Shown here piece by piece: positions 1-6,469 of a stretch of 8,716 nucleotides of DNA (position 1 is the stretch's first letter; each line of letters opens with the position of its first letter). The position numbers were made by a program, and so were the translations under genes. The stretch spans positions 1 through 8,716 of the forward strand of contig CAMLRI010000058.1 of NCBI GenBank assembly GCA_946482385.1, read 5' to 3'. Under the pieces are notes generated by a model, which made no database searches, was not told the origin of the DNA, and saw only the letters and a program-made list of their open reading frames with translations. This DNA is from an uncultured Cellvibrio sp. GTDB taxonomy: Bacteria; Pseudomonadota; Gammaproteobacteria; Pseudomonadales; Cellvibrionaceae.

Positions 1-2
1 AT

Positions 3-1379
3 TGGGCAGCAAAATCACACTGGCGCCCCAGGCGCTATCTGGGCACAGCCCTGCTAGCCGTACTGAGCCTGCAACTTTTTACCGGCACTGCCGAAGCTTT
101 TGGCTGGAAAAATTACACCGAGCAGCATCGTTACATTCCCTGGATGCAAGTCACCACTATGCGCTCCAGCCTGAAAAAAATGGGCTTCACCCTACCGGAG
201 CGCCAGCAAGTCAAACGGGAAGATAACAACAACCTGGATTACCCGCTGCAGCCGCTGCAATGCCACACCACTTCCGCCAACAGTTATAACCTAGTGATGC
301 TGGTAGTCGATTCGCTGCGCGCCGACATGCTGGCCGCCGACATCATGCCCTTCACCTATCAACTCGCCCAGCAGGGGCGCAATTACACCAACCATTACAG
401 CAACGCCAATGCCACACGCTACGGCATGTTCAGTTTGTTTTATGGCCTGCCGGGCAGCTACTGGAAACCCATGCTAGCCAGCGAACAAGGCAGCCCCCTG
501 TTCGACCAAACACTGGCGCTCAATTACCAGCATTTTATTTATGGCAGCAGCAAACTGACCTTCCCGGAATTTGACCGCACTATTTTCAGCCGGCTGCGCA
601 ATCAACTGCGCAAAGGCGCCCACAAAAATAGCGCCGCTAACGACAAGGACATTAACGATCGCTTTATTCAGGATTTACAGCAGTTAAATCCGCAACAGCG
701 CTTCTTCGGCATGCTGTTTTACGATGCTCCCCACGCCTTCTCCCTGCCGGAAGATTTCCACAGCCCATTCAGCCCCATGCTGGATGAGGTGAATTACATG
801 GAGCTGCATAACGATTACGACCCAACGCCCTTTCTCAACCGCTATAAAGCCACCGCACTTTATGTCGATGGATTAATTGCAGCCGTATACCAACAACTGC
901 AACGCCAAAATTTGCTGCACAACACCATAGTGGTCATCACCAGCGACCACGGCCAGGAATTCAACGAAACCCAGCAAAATTATTGGGGGCACAATAGCAA
1001 CTTCAGCCACTGGCAAACCAAGGTGCCCATGCTGTTGCTCTGGCCGGGGCAAGCACCGGCGCAAATCGACAACCTAAGCTCCCATGAAGACCTGCTGCCC
1101 ACACTGCTGCGCAAGGGTTTTGGCTGTACCAACCCTGTCCGCGATTACAGCACCGGCCAGGATTTGCTAGAGCCGCTGCCATCCGAACGCAGCCTGTTGT
1201 TTGAAAGCTGGACAGATACCGCTATCCTGCACAACAACCGCTTCTTTATTATTAATCACTACGGTGATATAGATGCGTTCGACTTGAATTACCGACCGCT
1301 GGACAATCAGGAAGCCCCACCCAAACTTTTGCTCGAAAACCTTGAGCGCATGTCACGCTTCATCCAACGAGACTCCTAA
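3..1379 (+). CDS. yejM: YejM/PbgA-like inner-membrane sulfatase-fold protein (5' end missing)
   Basis: The reading frame is open from the left edge (codons from position 3) to TAA at 1377-1379, giving 458 visible residues. E. coli YejM is about 586 aa, so roughly 130 residues, probably four transmembrane helices, lie outside. The visible part opens with a hydrophobic stretch (about nt 36-110) fitting the last membrane helix, followed by a soluble periplasmic alkaline-phosphatase/sulfatase-like domain. Metal-site motifs are visible: VVDSLRAD at about nt 303-326, NATRYGMFSLFYG at about 402-440 (Thr codon at 414, near the nucleophile position of the superfamily), SDHGQEF at 942-962 and WGHNSNFSHW at 984-1013. 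In enterobacteria YejM (PbgA/LapC) senses periplasmic-leaflet LPS and controls LpxC degradation through LapB/FtsH; phosphatase activity has also been reported. Orthology is inferred from the domain, the motifs and the preceding helix. The next gene starts 3 nt downstream. Another sulfatase-fold enzyme, such as a phosphoethanolamine transferase, is less likely because of the NATRYGMFSLFYG block. Confidence 0.82.
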   Translation, partial: WAAKSHWRPRRYLGTALLAVLSLQLFTGTAEAFGWKNYTEQHRYIPWMQVTTMRSSLKKMGFTLPERQQVKREDNNNLDYPLQPLQCHTTSANSYNLVMLVVDSLRADMLAADIMPFTYQLAQQGRNYTNHYSNANATRYGMFSLFYGLPGSYWKPMLASEQGSPLFDQTLALNYQHFIYGSSKLTFPEFDRTIFSRLRNQLRKGAHKNSAANDKDINDRFIQDLQQLNPQQRFFGMLFYDAPHAFSLPEDFHSPFSPMLDEVNYMELHNDYDPTPFLNRYKATALYVDGLIAAVYQQLQRQNLLHNTIVVITSDHGQEFNETQQNYWGHNSNFSHWQTKVPMLLLWPGQAPAQIDNLSSHEDLLPTLLRKGFGCTNPVRDYSTGQDLLEPLPSERSLLFESWTDTAILHNNRFFIINHYGDIDAFDLNYRPLDNQEAPPKLLLENLERMSRFIQRDS

Positions 1380-1382
1380 ACC

Positions 1383-2255
1383 ATGGCCGCAACTTCTCAT
1401 AGCCACACCCCGGCAACACCACAGCGTATCGGTGTGGTCATCACCACTTACAACCAACCCAAATGGCTGAAGAAGGTGCTGTTTGGCTATGAAGCACAGC
1501 GCAGCAAGGGCTTTACCGTCATAGTCGCCGACGACGGTTCGGGCCAGCCCACCCGCGAGGTCATCGAATTTTTTCAGGCCCGCGGCAAGCTGAATTTGCA
1601 ACATATTTGGCACGAGGATAATGGCTTCCAAAGATTCCAGATACTCAACAAAGCCATCGCCCAAACCGATTGCGATTATTTAATTTTTACCGATGGCGAT
1701 TGCATCCCCGAGCCGGATTTTATTGAAATACACCGGCAACTGGCGCGCCCCAAACAATTTTTATCCGGCGGCTACATCAAACTCACTACGCCCGTGTCCG
1801 AAGCCATCAGCGAAGCCGATATCGCCAGCGGCGTTATTTTCGATCTGGCCTGGTTAAAAAAAGCCGGGCAACCTGCCAGCCACAAACTCTGGAAACTCAT
1901 CAAAAACAAACGCATCAAAGCCTTGCTCAATATCATCACACCCACCAAAGCCACCTGGAATGGCATGAACTCCTCCACCTGGACAGCCGACATCAAAGCC
2001 TGCAATGGTTTTAACGAAGATATGCAATACGGCGGGCTGGATCGCGAACTGGGCGAGCGCTTACTGAATTACGGACTTAAGGGCAAACAAGTGCGCTACA
2101 GCGTTAACTGCCTGCACCTGGATCACCCCCGCGCCTACGATAACCCCGAAACCTGGAAAAAGAATTACGCGATCCGCAACGAGGTAAAACGCACCGGGCG
2201 CTATTGGACAGCCAACGGCATAGTAAAAAACAAAGCCGGGGTAAGTGCACCATGA
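1383..2255 (+). CDS. Family 2 glycosyltransferase (GT-A fold, chondroitin-polymerase-N-like)
   Basis: This 290-aa cytosolic glycosyltransferase probably transfers a nucleotide-activated sugar onto an envelope glycan. The N-terminal nucleotide-binding half has GVVITTYNQP (residues 17-26), VADDGSG (48-54) and HEDNGFQRFQILNKAI (77-92). The metal-binding DxD is DGD at 104-106 in the run IFTDGDCIP. The C-terminal half has NGFNEDMQYGGLDRELGERL (208-227), the segment that in GT2/GT7-C-like enzymes carries the catalytic base region, followed by LHLDHPR (244-250). This pattern matches the subgroup resembling the N-terminal domain of bacterial chondroitin polymerase, whose members act on LPS or capsule sugars. 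There is no signal peptide or membrane helix. The start is 3 nt after the upstream stop with only a weak Shine-Dalgarno sequence, so translational coupling is likely. The stop overlaps the next start as ATGA. Donor and acceptor cannot be read from the sequence. Confidence 0.88.
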   Translation: MAATSHSHTPATPQRIGVVITTYNQPKWLKKVLFGYEAQRSKGFTVIVADDGSGQPTREVIEFFQARGKLNLQHIWHEDNGFQRFQILNKAIAQTDCDYLIFTDGDCIPEPDFIEIHRQLARPKQFLSGGYIKLTTPVSEAISEADIASGVIFDLAWLKKAGQPASHKLWKLIKNKRIKALLNIITPTKATWNGMNSSTWTADIKACNGFNEDMQYGGLDRELGERLLNYGLKGKQVRYSVNCLHLDHPRAYDNPETWKKNYAIRNEVKRTGRYWTANGIVKNKAGVSAP

Positions 2256-3070
2256 AACTAAAAGAACTGCCCGGTTCGCTCTGGACAGCCTGGAAGCTAA
2301 AACGCCTGAGCAAAGCCAAACTGCTCGGCCATGAACAGCCCGAAATTCCGGTGATAGTGACGCTCACCTCTATTCCTTCGCGACTTGCCAGCCTGCACCT
2401 GGTCATCCGCAGCCTGCTGGTACAAAGCCGTCGCCCGGAAAAAATTTTATTGTGGCTGCATCAAGATCTGGCCAGCAAAATCCCCAAATCGCTCAGCGAA
2501 TTAGTGGGTGACACCTTTGAAATTCACTACGTGGATATGACCTGCTCGCACCGCAAACTGGTGCATGCCCTGGCCCTGTTCCCCGACAAAGTGCTAGTCA
2601 CCTGCGACGATGATTTGATGTACAACCGCAGCTGGCTTGAGCGCCTTTATCAGGATCACCTGTTATTTCCCGATAGGATTATTGCCCACGAATGCCGCGA
2701 AATTGCCTACGGGGAAAATGGCCAGTTACTGGATTATCGCGAATGGAAAACCCAAACCAAACCGGGGGTAAGTGGCAAATGGATGATGCCGATTGGCTAT
2801 GGCGGTGTGTTATATCCCCCAGGGTGCCTGCATAAAGATGTGACCCGCAGCGATCTCTATCTCGCCCTGGCGCCACGGGCAGATGACCTGTGGTTCAAAG
2901 CCATGTCGCACTTGCAAAACACCATTACCCAGCGCTCACAGTACCCGGGGCAAAAACCCACACCTATTGCCGGCTCGCAAAAAGTCTCTCTCAAGCACAC
3001 CAATGTGCGCGAAAACGGCAACTACCAACAGTGGCGCGCTATTTGCGATCACTACCAGATCCAGCCCTGA
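2252..3070 (+). CDS. Putative GT-A-like glycosyltransferase with DDD motif
   Basis: This 272-aa protein has the marks of a GT-A glycosyltransferase but is more divergent than its upstream neighbour. A short basic N-terminus (residues 1-30) precedes IPVIVTLTSIPSR (32-44), the usual first strand and nucleotide-binding loop. A metal-binding-type CDDDLMY follows at 118-124, then a glycine-rich GYGGVLYPPG (182-191) and a late acidic RADDLWF (209-215), which could supply the catalytic base. The ATG at 2252 was chosen because it overlaps the upstream stop (ATGA) and has GGGGTAA about 8 nt before it. An in-frame extension back to 2204 would lie inside the upstream gene and adds a non-conserved-looking stretch. 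The stop at 3068-3070 overlaps the next gene's start by 1 nt. Place in the same operon suggests a role in the same surface glycan. Donor sugar and linkage are unknown. Confidence 0.75.
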   Translation: MKLKELPGSLWTAWKLKRLSKAKLLGHEQPEIPVIVTLTSIPSRLASLHLVIRSLLVQSRRPEKILLWLHQDLASKIPKSLSELVGDTFEIHYVDMTCSHRKLVHALALFPDKVLVTCDDDLMYNRSWLERLYQDHLLFPDRIIAHECREIAYGENGQLLDYREWKTQTKPGVSGKWMMPIGYGGVLYPPGCLHKDVTRSDLYLALAPRADDLWFKAMSHLQNTITQRSQYPGQKPTPIAGSQKVSLKHTNVRENGNYQQWRAICDHYQIQP

Positions 3071-5244
3071 TGACCGCAGCCAAGGTAGAACTCAAGGTTA
3101 TGACAGAATCCATCGGCATCTACCAGGGCCAACTGGCCAGCGCCTTTTCCTCACCCGAGATAGCGGCGCAACTGGCCGATGTAAAAGCCCTGCTGCAACA
3201 AGAAAATAGCCAAACCCTATCCAAGGGGGCTGACTATGTTGTGAAAACCTCACTGCGAATCGCCAACCAACCCCAGTGGATCACCATTAAGGTTTTCAAA
3301 CGCCAATCGCGCCTCAAAGATTGGTACGACCACCGCCAGGGCTCCAAGGCCCAGCGCTCATTTCGCGCCGCCGAATTTTTACAACAGCAAGGGATAGGCA
3401 CACCCGCACCTATCGCCTGGCTGGAGCGTTGGGATAAGGGCCGCCTTATCGAAAGCTATTACCTCTGCCTGTTTGAGCCTGGCATTGCATTTCGCGATTT
3501 ATTGTCCGACATCTATTACCACCAGCGCGACAACGCCCCCTTGATGGACGCCTTGCATTTGGTGGCGCCCGCCATACGCGCCATGCACGATGCCGGTTTT
3601 ATGCACGGCGATATGGGCAATCAAAATATTTTGCTGCCGCGCAGCAGCACCGGCGCATGGCTGCAACCACAATTTATTGATTTAAACAGAGCCAAATTTT
3701 CCAGCGCGCCACTCACCGCTGCACAGCGAGCCTTTGATTTGGCGCGCATCGCCCTGCCGGGCGCCTACCTGAAAATATTCAAAACCATTTATAACCATCA
3801 CCAGAATTTTCCCGCGGATTTTGACCAGCTTGAACAAAAGGCCCGGCAAAAGTTTTGGCGCCATAGACGCAGCGGCAAATGGCGCCACCCCATACGCCAC
3901 TGGAAAAGCAAGCAACAACCCAAAGGCAAACCGGTTTACCCCCCTATTCCAGACATTTGGTTGTGGGATGAAAAATCTGCCCAACCCATGATCGTACCCG
4001 GCCGCCAGGAAAAGCATGGCTATCGCAATTGGCGCTATATGGCCTCCATGATCTGGCAGGGCCTGTGTGCTGCACCGGGAATTTTTCGCCGCTACAAACA
4101 ACTGCTCAGCCACAGCTATCAGCAGCCCATTGCCATGCACAACCGCATTGGTGTGGCGCTGCATCCCCATGCGAGTTACATAGAAACCGAATTGGCATTG
4201 CTGGAACAGCTGGGCAACCCACCGGTTTTAATTCGTTTTTGCCACCACGAAACGCCCGCCGATTGGCAGCGCGGTATCGCCCTGGTGCACCGCCTGCGTC
4301 AACGCGGGGTAGAAGTCATGCTCGCCATTTTGCAAGACAGGCGCGCGCTTCTGGAACCGCAATCCTGGCAAGATTTTTTAACACTAATTATCGAAAGCCT
4401 TGGCGACCAGGTTGCGCACATTGAAATCACCCACGCCAGCAATCGCCTCAAATGGGGCATTTGGAGCAGCAGTGAATATGCTCAGCTATTAAAGCCCGCA
4501 CTGGATCTGCAAAAGCGCTATCCGCACATCAAACTGGTTGGCCCCGCCTGCATTGATTTTGAATACTTGCCAGTAATTGCGGCGCTGGCGACTCACCCCA
4601 AAGATCAACCCCTGGCAGCGCTCTCGCACCTGCTTTATGTCGATCGCCGCGGTGCGCCGGAAAACAAACAAGGAAAATATGCAACCCTGGAAAAAATAGC
4701 CCTATTAAAAGCGCTCGCCCAGTGGTCGGATCGCTGTGACGATAAAGTGATTGTTTCGGAAGTAAACTGGCCCGTTAAACACACTGGCATTTGGTCGCCG
4801 ATTGGCTGCCCCTACGAAACACCCAAATGGCGCATCGAGCAGCCGGGGGAAACCGACGAGGATTACGCCAACTATATGCTGCGCTATTACACCATTTGCC
4901 TCTGCTCCGGCCATGTGGAGCAGGTGTTCTGGTGGCGGTTATCGGCACACGGTTATGGCTTGGTTGATGATGTGAATGGCTTTAAACCCAGGCCGGCTTT
5001 TTATGCTTTGGCGTTTTTTATCAAGCAGCTGAGCAAGGCCACTTTTATACGCCGCTGCCATACGCCAGAGGATATATATCTGCTGGAATTCCGCCGGGAT
5101 GACCAGCAACATTTTTGGATGCTGTGGTCGACAGGAGACACCGGCTACACCCCGGACCTGAGCTACAGCCTGGCACTGGATAAATTTGGCCAAGCGCTGG
5201 AGGCTATCCGGGTAAGCGGCTCACCTATTTATTTACTGAAATAG
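3070..5244 (+). CDS. WaaP/InaA-type LPS kinase fused to clan-A glycoside-hydrolase-like barrel
   Basis: This 724-aa protein appears to have two domains. Residues about 50-240 form a lipopolysaccharide-kinase (WaaP/InaA, protein-kinase-like) domain: IKVFKR with the ATP lysine K74 or K77, the catalytic loop HGDMGNQNIL (H179, D181, N186) and FIDLNR with the metal-binding D204. Family members phosphorylate core sugars such as heptose at the inner face of the inner membrane. A basic linker with IWLWDEKSAQP (about nt 3955-3987) follows. From about residue 357 (IGVALHPHASY) a TIM-barrel-like domain resembles clan-A glycoside hydrolases: IEITHASN (451-458) at the strand-4 position, VIVSEVNWP (560-568) at strand 7 with candidate nucleophile E564, then VFWWRL and KPRPAFYALAFF near the end. 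The Asn-Glu pair expected at strand 4 reads His455-Ala456, so ordinary hydrolysis is doubtful. The start at 3070 overlaps the previous stop (TGATG); the ATG at 3100 is an alternative with AAGG upstream. A kinase of this family alone is usually about 230-300 aa. No membrane segment is seen. Confidence 0.8.
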   Translation: MTAAKVELKVMTESIGIYQGQLASAFSSPEIAAQLADVKALLQQENSQTLSKGADYVVKTSLRIANQPQWITIKVFKRQSRLKDWYDHRQGSKAQRSFRAAEFLQQQGIGTPAPIAWLERWDKGRLIESYYLCLFEPGIAFRDLLSDIYYHQRDNAPLMDALHLVAPAIRAMHDAGFMHGDMGNQNILLPRSSTGAWLQPQFIDLNRAKFSSAPLTAAQRAFDLARIALPGAYLKIFKTIYNHHQNFPADFDQLEQKARQKFWRHRRSGKWRHPIRHWKSKQQPKGKPVYPPIPDIWLWDEKSAQPMIVPGRQEKHGYRNWRYMASMIWQGLCAAPGIFRRYKQLLSHSYQQPIAMHNRIGVALHPHASYIETELALLEQLGNPPVLIRFCHHETPADWQRGIALVHRLRQRGVEVMLAILQDRRALLEPQSWQDFLTLIIESLGDQVAHIEITHASNRLKWGIWSSSEYAQLLKPALDLQKRYPHIKLVGPACIDFEYLPVIAALATHPKDQPLAALSHLLYVDRRGAPENKQGKYATLEKIALLKALAQWSDRCDDKVIVSEVNWPVKHTGIWSPIGCPYETPKWRIEQPGETDEDYANYMLRYYTICLCSGHVEQVFWWRLSAHGYGLVDDVNGFKPRPAFYALAFFIKQLSKATFIRRCHTPEDIYLLEFRRDDQQHFWMLWSTGDTGYTPDLSYSLALDKFGQALEAIRVSGSPIYLLK

Positions 5245-5330
5245 AGTTACTGACTGAAATAGAGTTACTTACTCAAATAGGGTTACTTACTGAAATAGGG
5301 TTACTTACTGAAATAGGGTTACTTACTGAA
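5229..5330. repeat. 18-bp tandem repeat, five full copies plus 12 bp, between convergent genes
   Basis: The unit is TTACTTACTGAAATAGGG. Copies begin at 5229, 5247, 5265, 5283 and 5301, and a 12-bp partial copy lies at 5319-5330. The copies at 5283 and 5301 are identical; the one at 5265 differs by a single base (G to C at 5274); those at 5229 and 5247 end in GAG instead of GGG and differ further near the front. The first copy contains the last codons and TAG stop of the kinase-fusion gene. The others fill the 28-bp intergenic gap and run into the 3' end of the heptosyltransferase gene on the - strand, where each unit encodes a six-residue SVSNPI-type repeat. The unit length is a multiple of three, so copy-number change would keep frame. 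No hairpin with a T-tract is visible, so this is not an obvious terminator. Confidence 0.95.
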
Positions 5331-6400
5331 CTGAATTTGCATTTGGCTGCCAGGGTTTTGGCAAGCATCTTATCCAATTGCCGCCATAGTGTTTCCACAT
5401 CCACCAGGTTAAAGCGGGCAGCGTAATCCATACCGCGCTGCGCCTCTGGCGCCAACAAGTCATCGGGGCTAATGCCCTGATTGCTATCACCGGGATTAGG
5501 CAACCACATGGCTTTGGGAATACCCGGCGGAAAAATCGCAAAGGCGGGCACACCCAAAGCCTGAGCCAAATGGCGCGGCCCGCCTTCATTGCCAAAAAAA
5601 GCATCGCAATTCACCGCCAACGCGCACAACTCGCGCAGCGAATTTGCCTTAATGTTGGTAAAAATGTCCGGCGGCGCACCCATATCACGATGCATGGCAA
5701 GCGCGTAAGCCTCCTCATCGCCAGCGTAATTGAAAATAATTTGCGCCTGGTATTTGTCGATAATGCGCCGCAAAATCTGCTGCATCTTTTCCTTATCCCA
5801 CACCTTATGGGCCAACCTGGCCGCCACAGCCGCAAGAATAATCGGCCGGCCAAAATCCACACCTGCACACTCCATCACCCGGCGCAATGCCAGGCGCTCC
5901 TGCTCAGTAGCGTAGAGTTTGAAATCATGGCAATAAGTGATTTCTTTTTCAGCCGCCAAGGGCTGCAATAGCATCAACAAATGGCTGATCACATCAGTAG
6001 ACTTATCGCGGCGATTGTCTATTCGATACTTGTGCAAAACTTGATTGTAGGATTTGCGGGTTCCTATGCGGTACCGAGCGGCAAAGCCAAATAGCGCAAA
6101 GAAAAGTGTGCGAAAGGTACTGCGCACATCAATAATCACCTGGTAGCGATTTGCGCGCATGACTCGCCACACTCGCGCGATATAGCGAAAGATATTGGCA
6201 TTATCGCGCTGGCTGAAACGAATTACCTGCTCAACATCCGGGTGCCCATCAAACAAAGGAGCTATAGCCTCGTTAAGCACATAATGGATTTCTGCATCAG
6301 GAAAAGTTTTTCTCAAGCTGGCGCATAATGCTGCGGTTAATATGGCGTCACCTACCCGACGAAAACGAATCACCAAAATTTTTTTGATCGCACCAGCCAT
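5273..6400 (-). CDS. Family 9 glycosyltransferase (heptosyltransferase-like)
   Basis: This 375-aa GT-B protein belongs to family 9, the ADP-heptose:LPS heptosyltransferases (WaaC/WaaF/WaaQ type), which act at the cytosolic face of the inner membrane. The N-terminal acceptor domain opens with ILVIRFRRVGDAILTAAL (residues 8-25), containing the family's RxxxxGD signature with D18. The C-terminal donor domain has AHKVWDKE (197-204; K199 at the position of the conserved phosphate-binding lysine) and FFGNEGGPRHLAQALGVP (268-285), the counterpart of the usual TNDSGxMHxAAALGxP motif, with E272 in place of Asp. The start ATG at 6398-6400 is preceded by GAGGGG 4 nt away (6405-6410, - strand). The tail from residue 357 is three SVSNPI repeats encoded by the tandem repeat and is not part of the family fold. 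It lies 69 nt downstream of the Stealth gene, probably one transcript. Whether the donor is heptose is not shown by the sequence. Confidence 0.88.
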   Translation of the reverse strand: MAGAIKKILVIRFRRVGDAILTAALCASLRKTFPDAEIHYVLNEAIAPLFDGHPDVEQVIRFSQRDNANIFRYIARVWRVMRANRYQVIIDVRSTFRTLFFALFGFAARYRIGTRKSYNQVLHKYRIDNRRDKSTDVISHLLMLLQPLAAEKEITYCHDFKLYATEQERLALRRVMECAGVDFGRPIILAAVAARLAHKVWDKEKMQQILRRIIDKYQAQIIFNYAGDEEAYALAMHRDMGAPPDIFTNIKANSLRELCALAVNCDAFFGNEGGPRHLAQALGVPAFAIFPPGIPKAMWLPNPGDSNQGISPDDLLAPEAQRGMDYAARFNLVDVETLWRQLDKMLAKTLAAKCKFSSVSNPISVSNPISVSNPI

Positions 6401-6404
6401 ACCG

Positions 6405-6410
6405 CCCCTC
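6405..6410 (-). promoter_or_regulatory. Shine-Dalgarno site of the heptosyltransferase-like gene
   Basis: The - strand reads GAGGGG ending 4 nt before the ATG at 6400, embedded in the purine-rich AGAAGAGGGG. It is a strong site, suggesting the gene is translated independently of the Stealth gene 69 nt upstream. Confidence 0.6.
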
Positions 6411-6469
6411 TTCTGCGCAACATCACCTTCGCAACATATGCTTTTTAAGCATTAACCAGCTACTGATCA

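Noticed and set aside
2890..3069. N-terminal extension of the kinase fusion back to 2890
   Set aside because: The frame is open, but this stretch overlaps the preceding glycosyltransferase gene almost completely, and the TGATG junction at 3068-3072 gives a natural coupled start.
3682..4170. 162-codon open frame on the - strand inside the kinase fusion gene
   Set aside because: It is antisense to a gene with clear conserved motifs and shows no family signature of its own.
5229..5330. CRISPR-like array
   Set aside because: The units are contiguous with no spacers and no cas genes nearby; it is a simple tandem repeat.
6438..6452. Inverted repeat ATGCTT-TTT-AAGCAT between the Stealth and heptosyltransferase genes
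   Set aside because: The stem is short and AT-rich with no T-tract after it on either strand, so it is not a convincing terminator.
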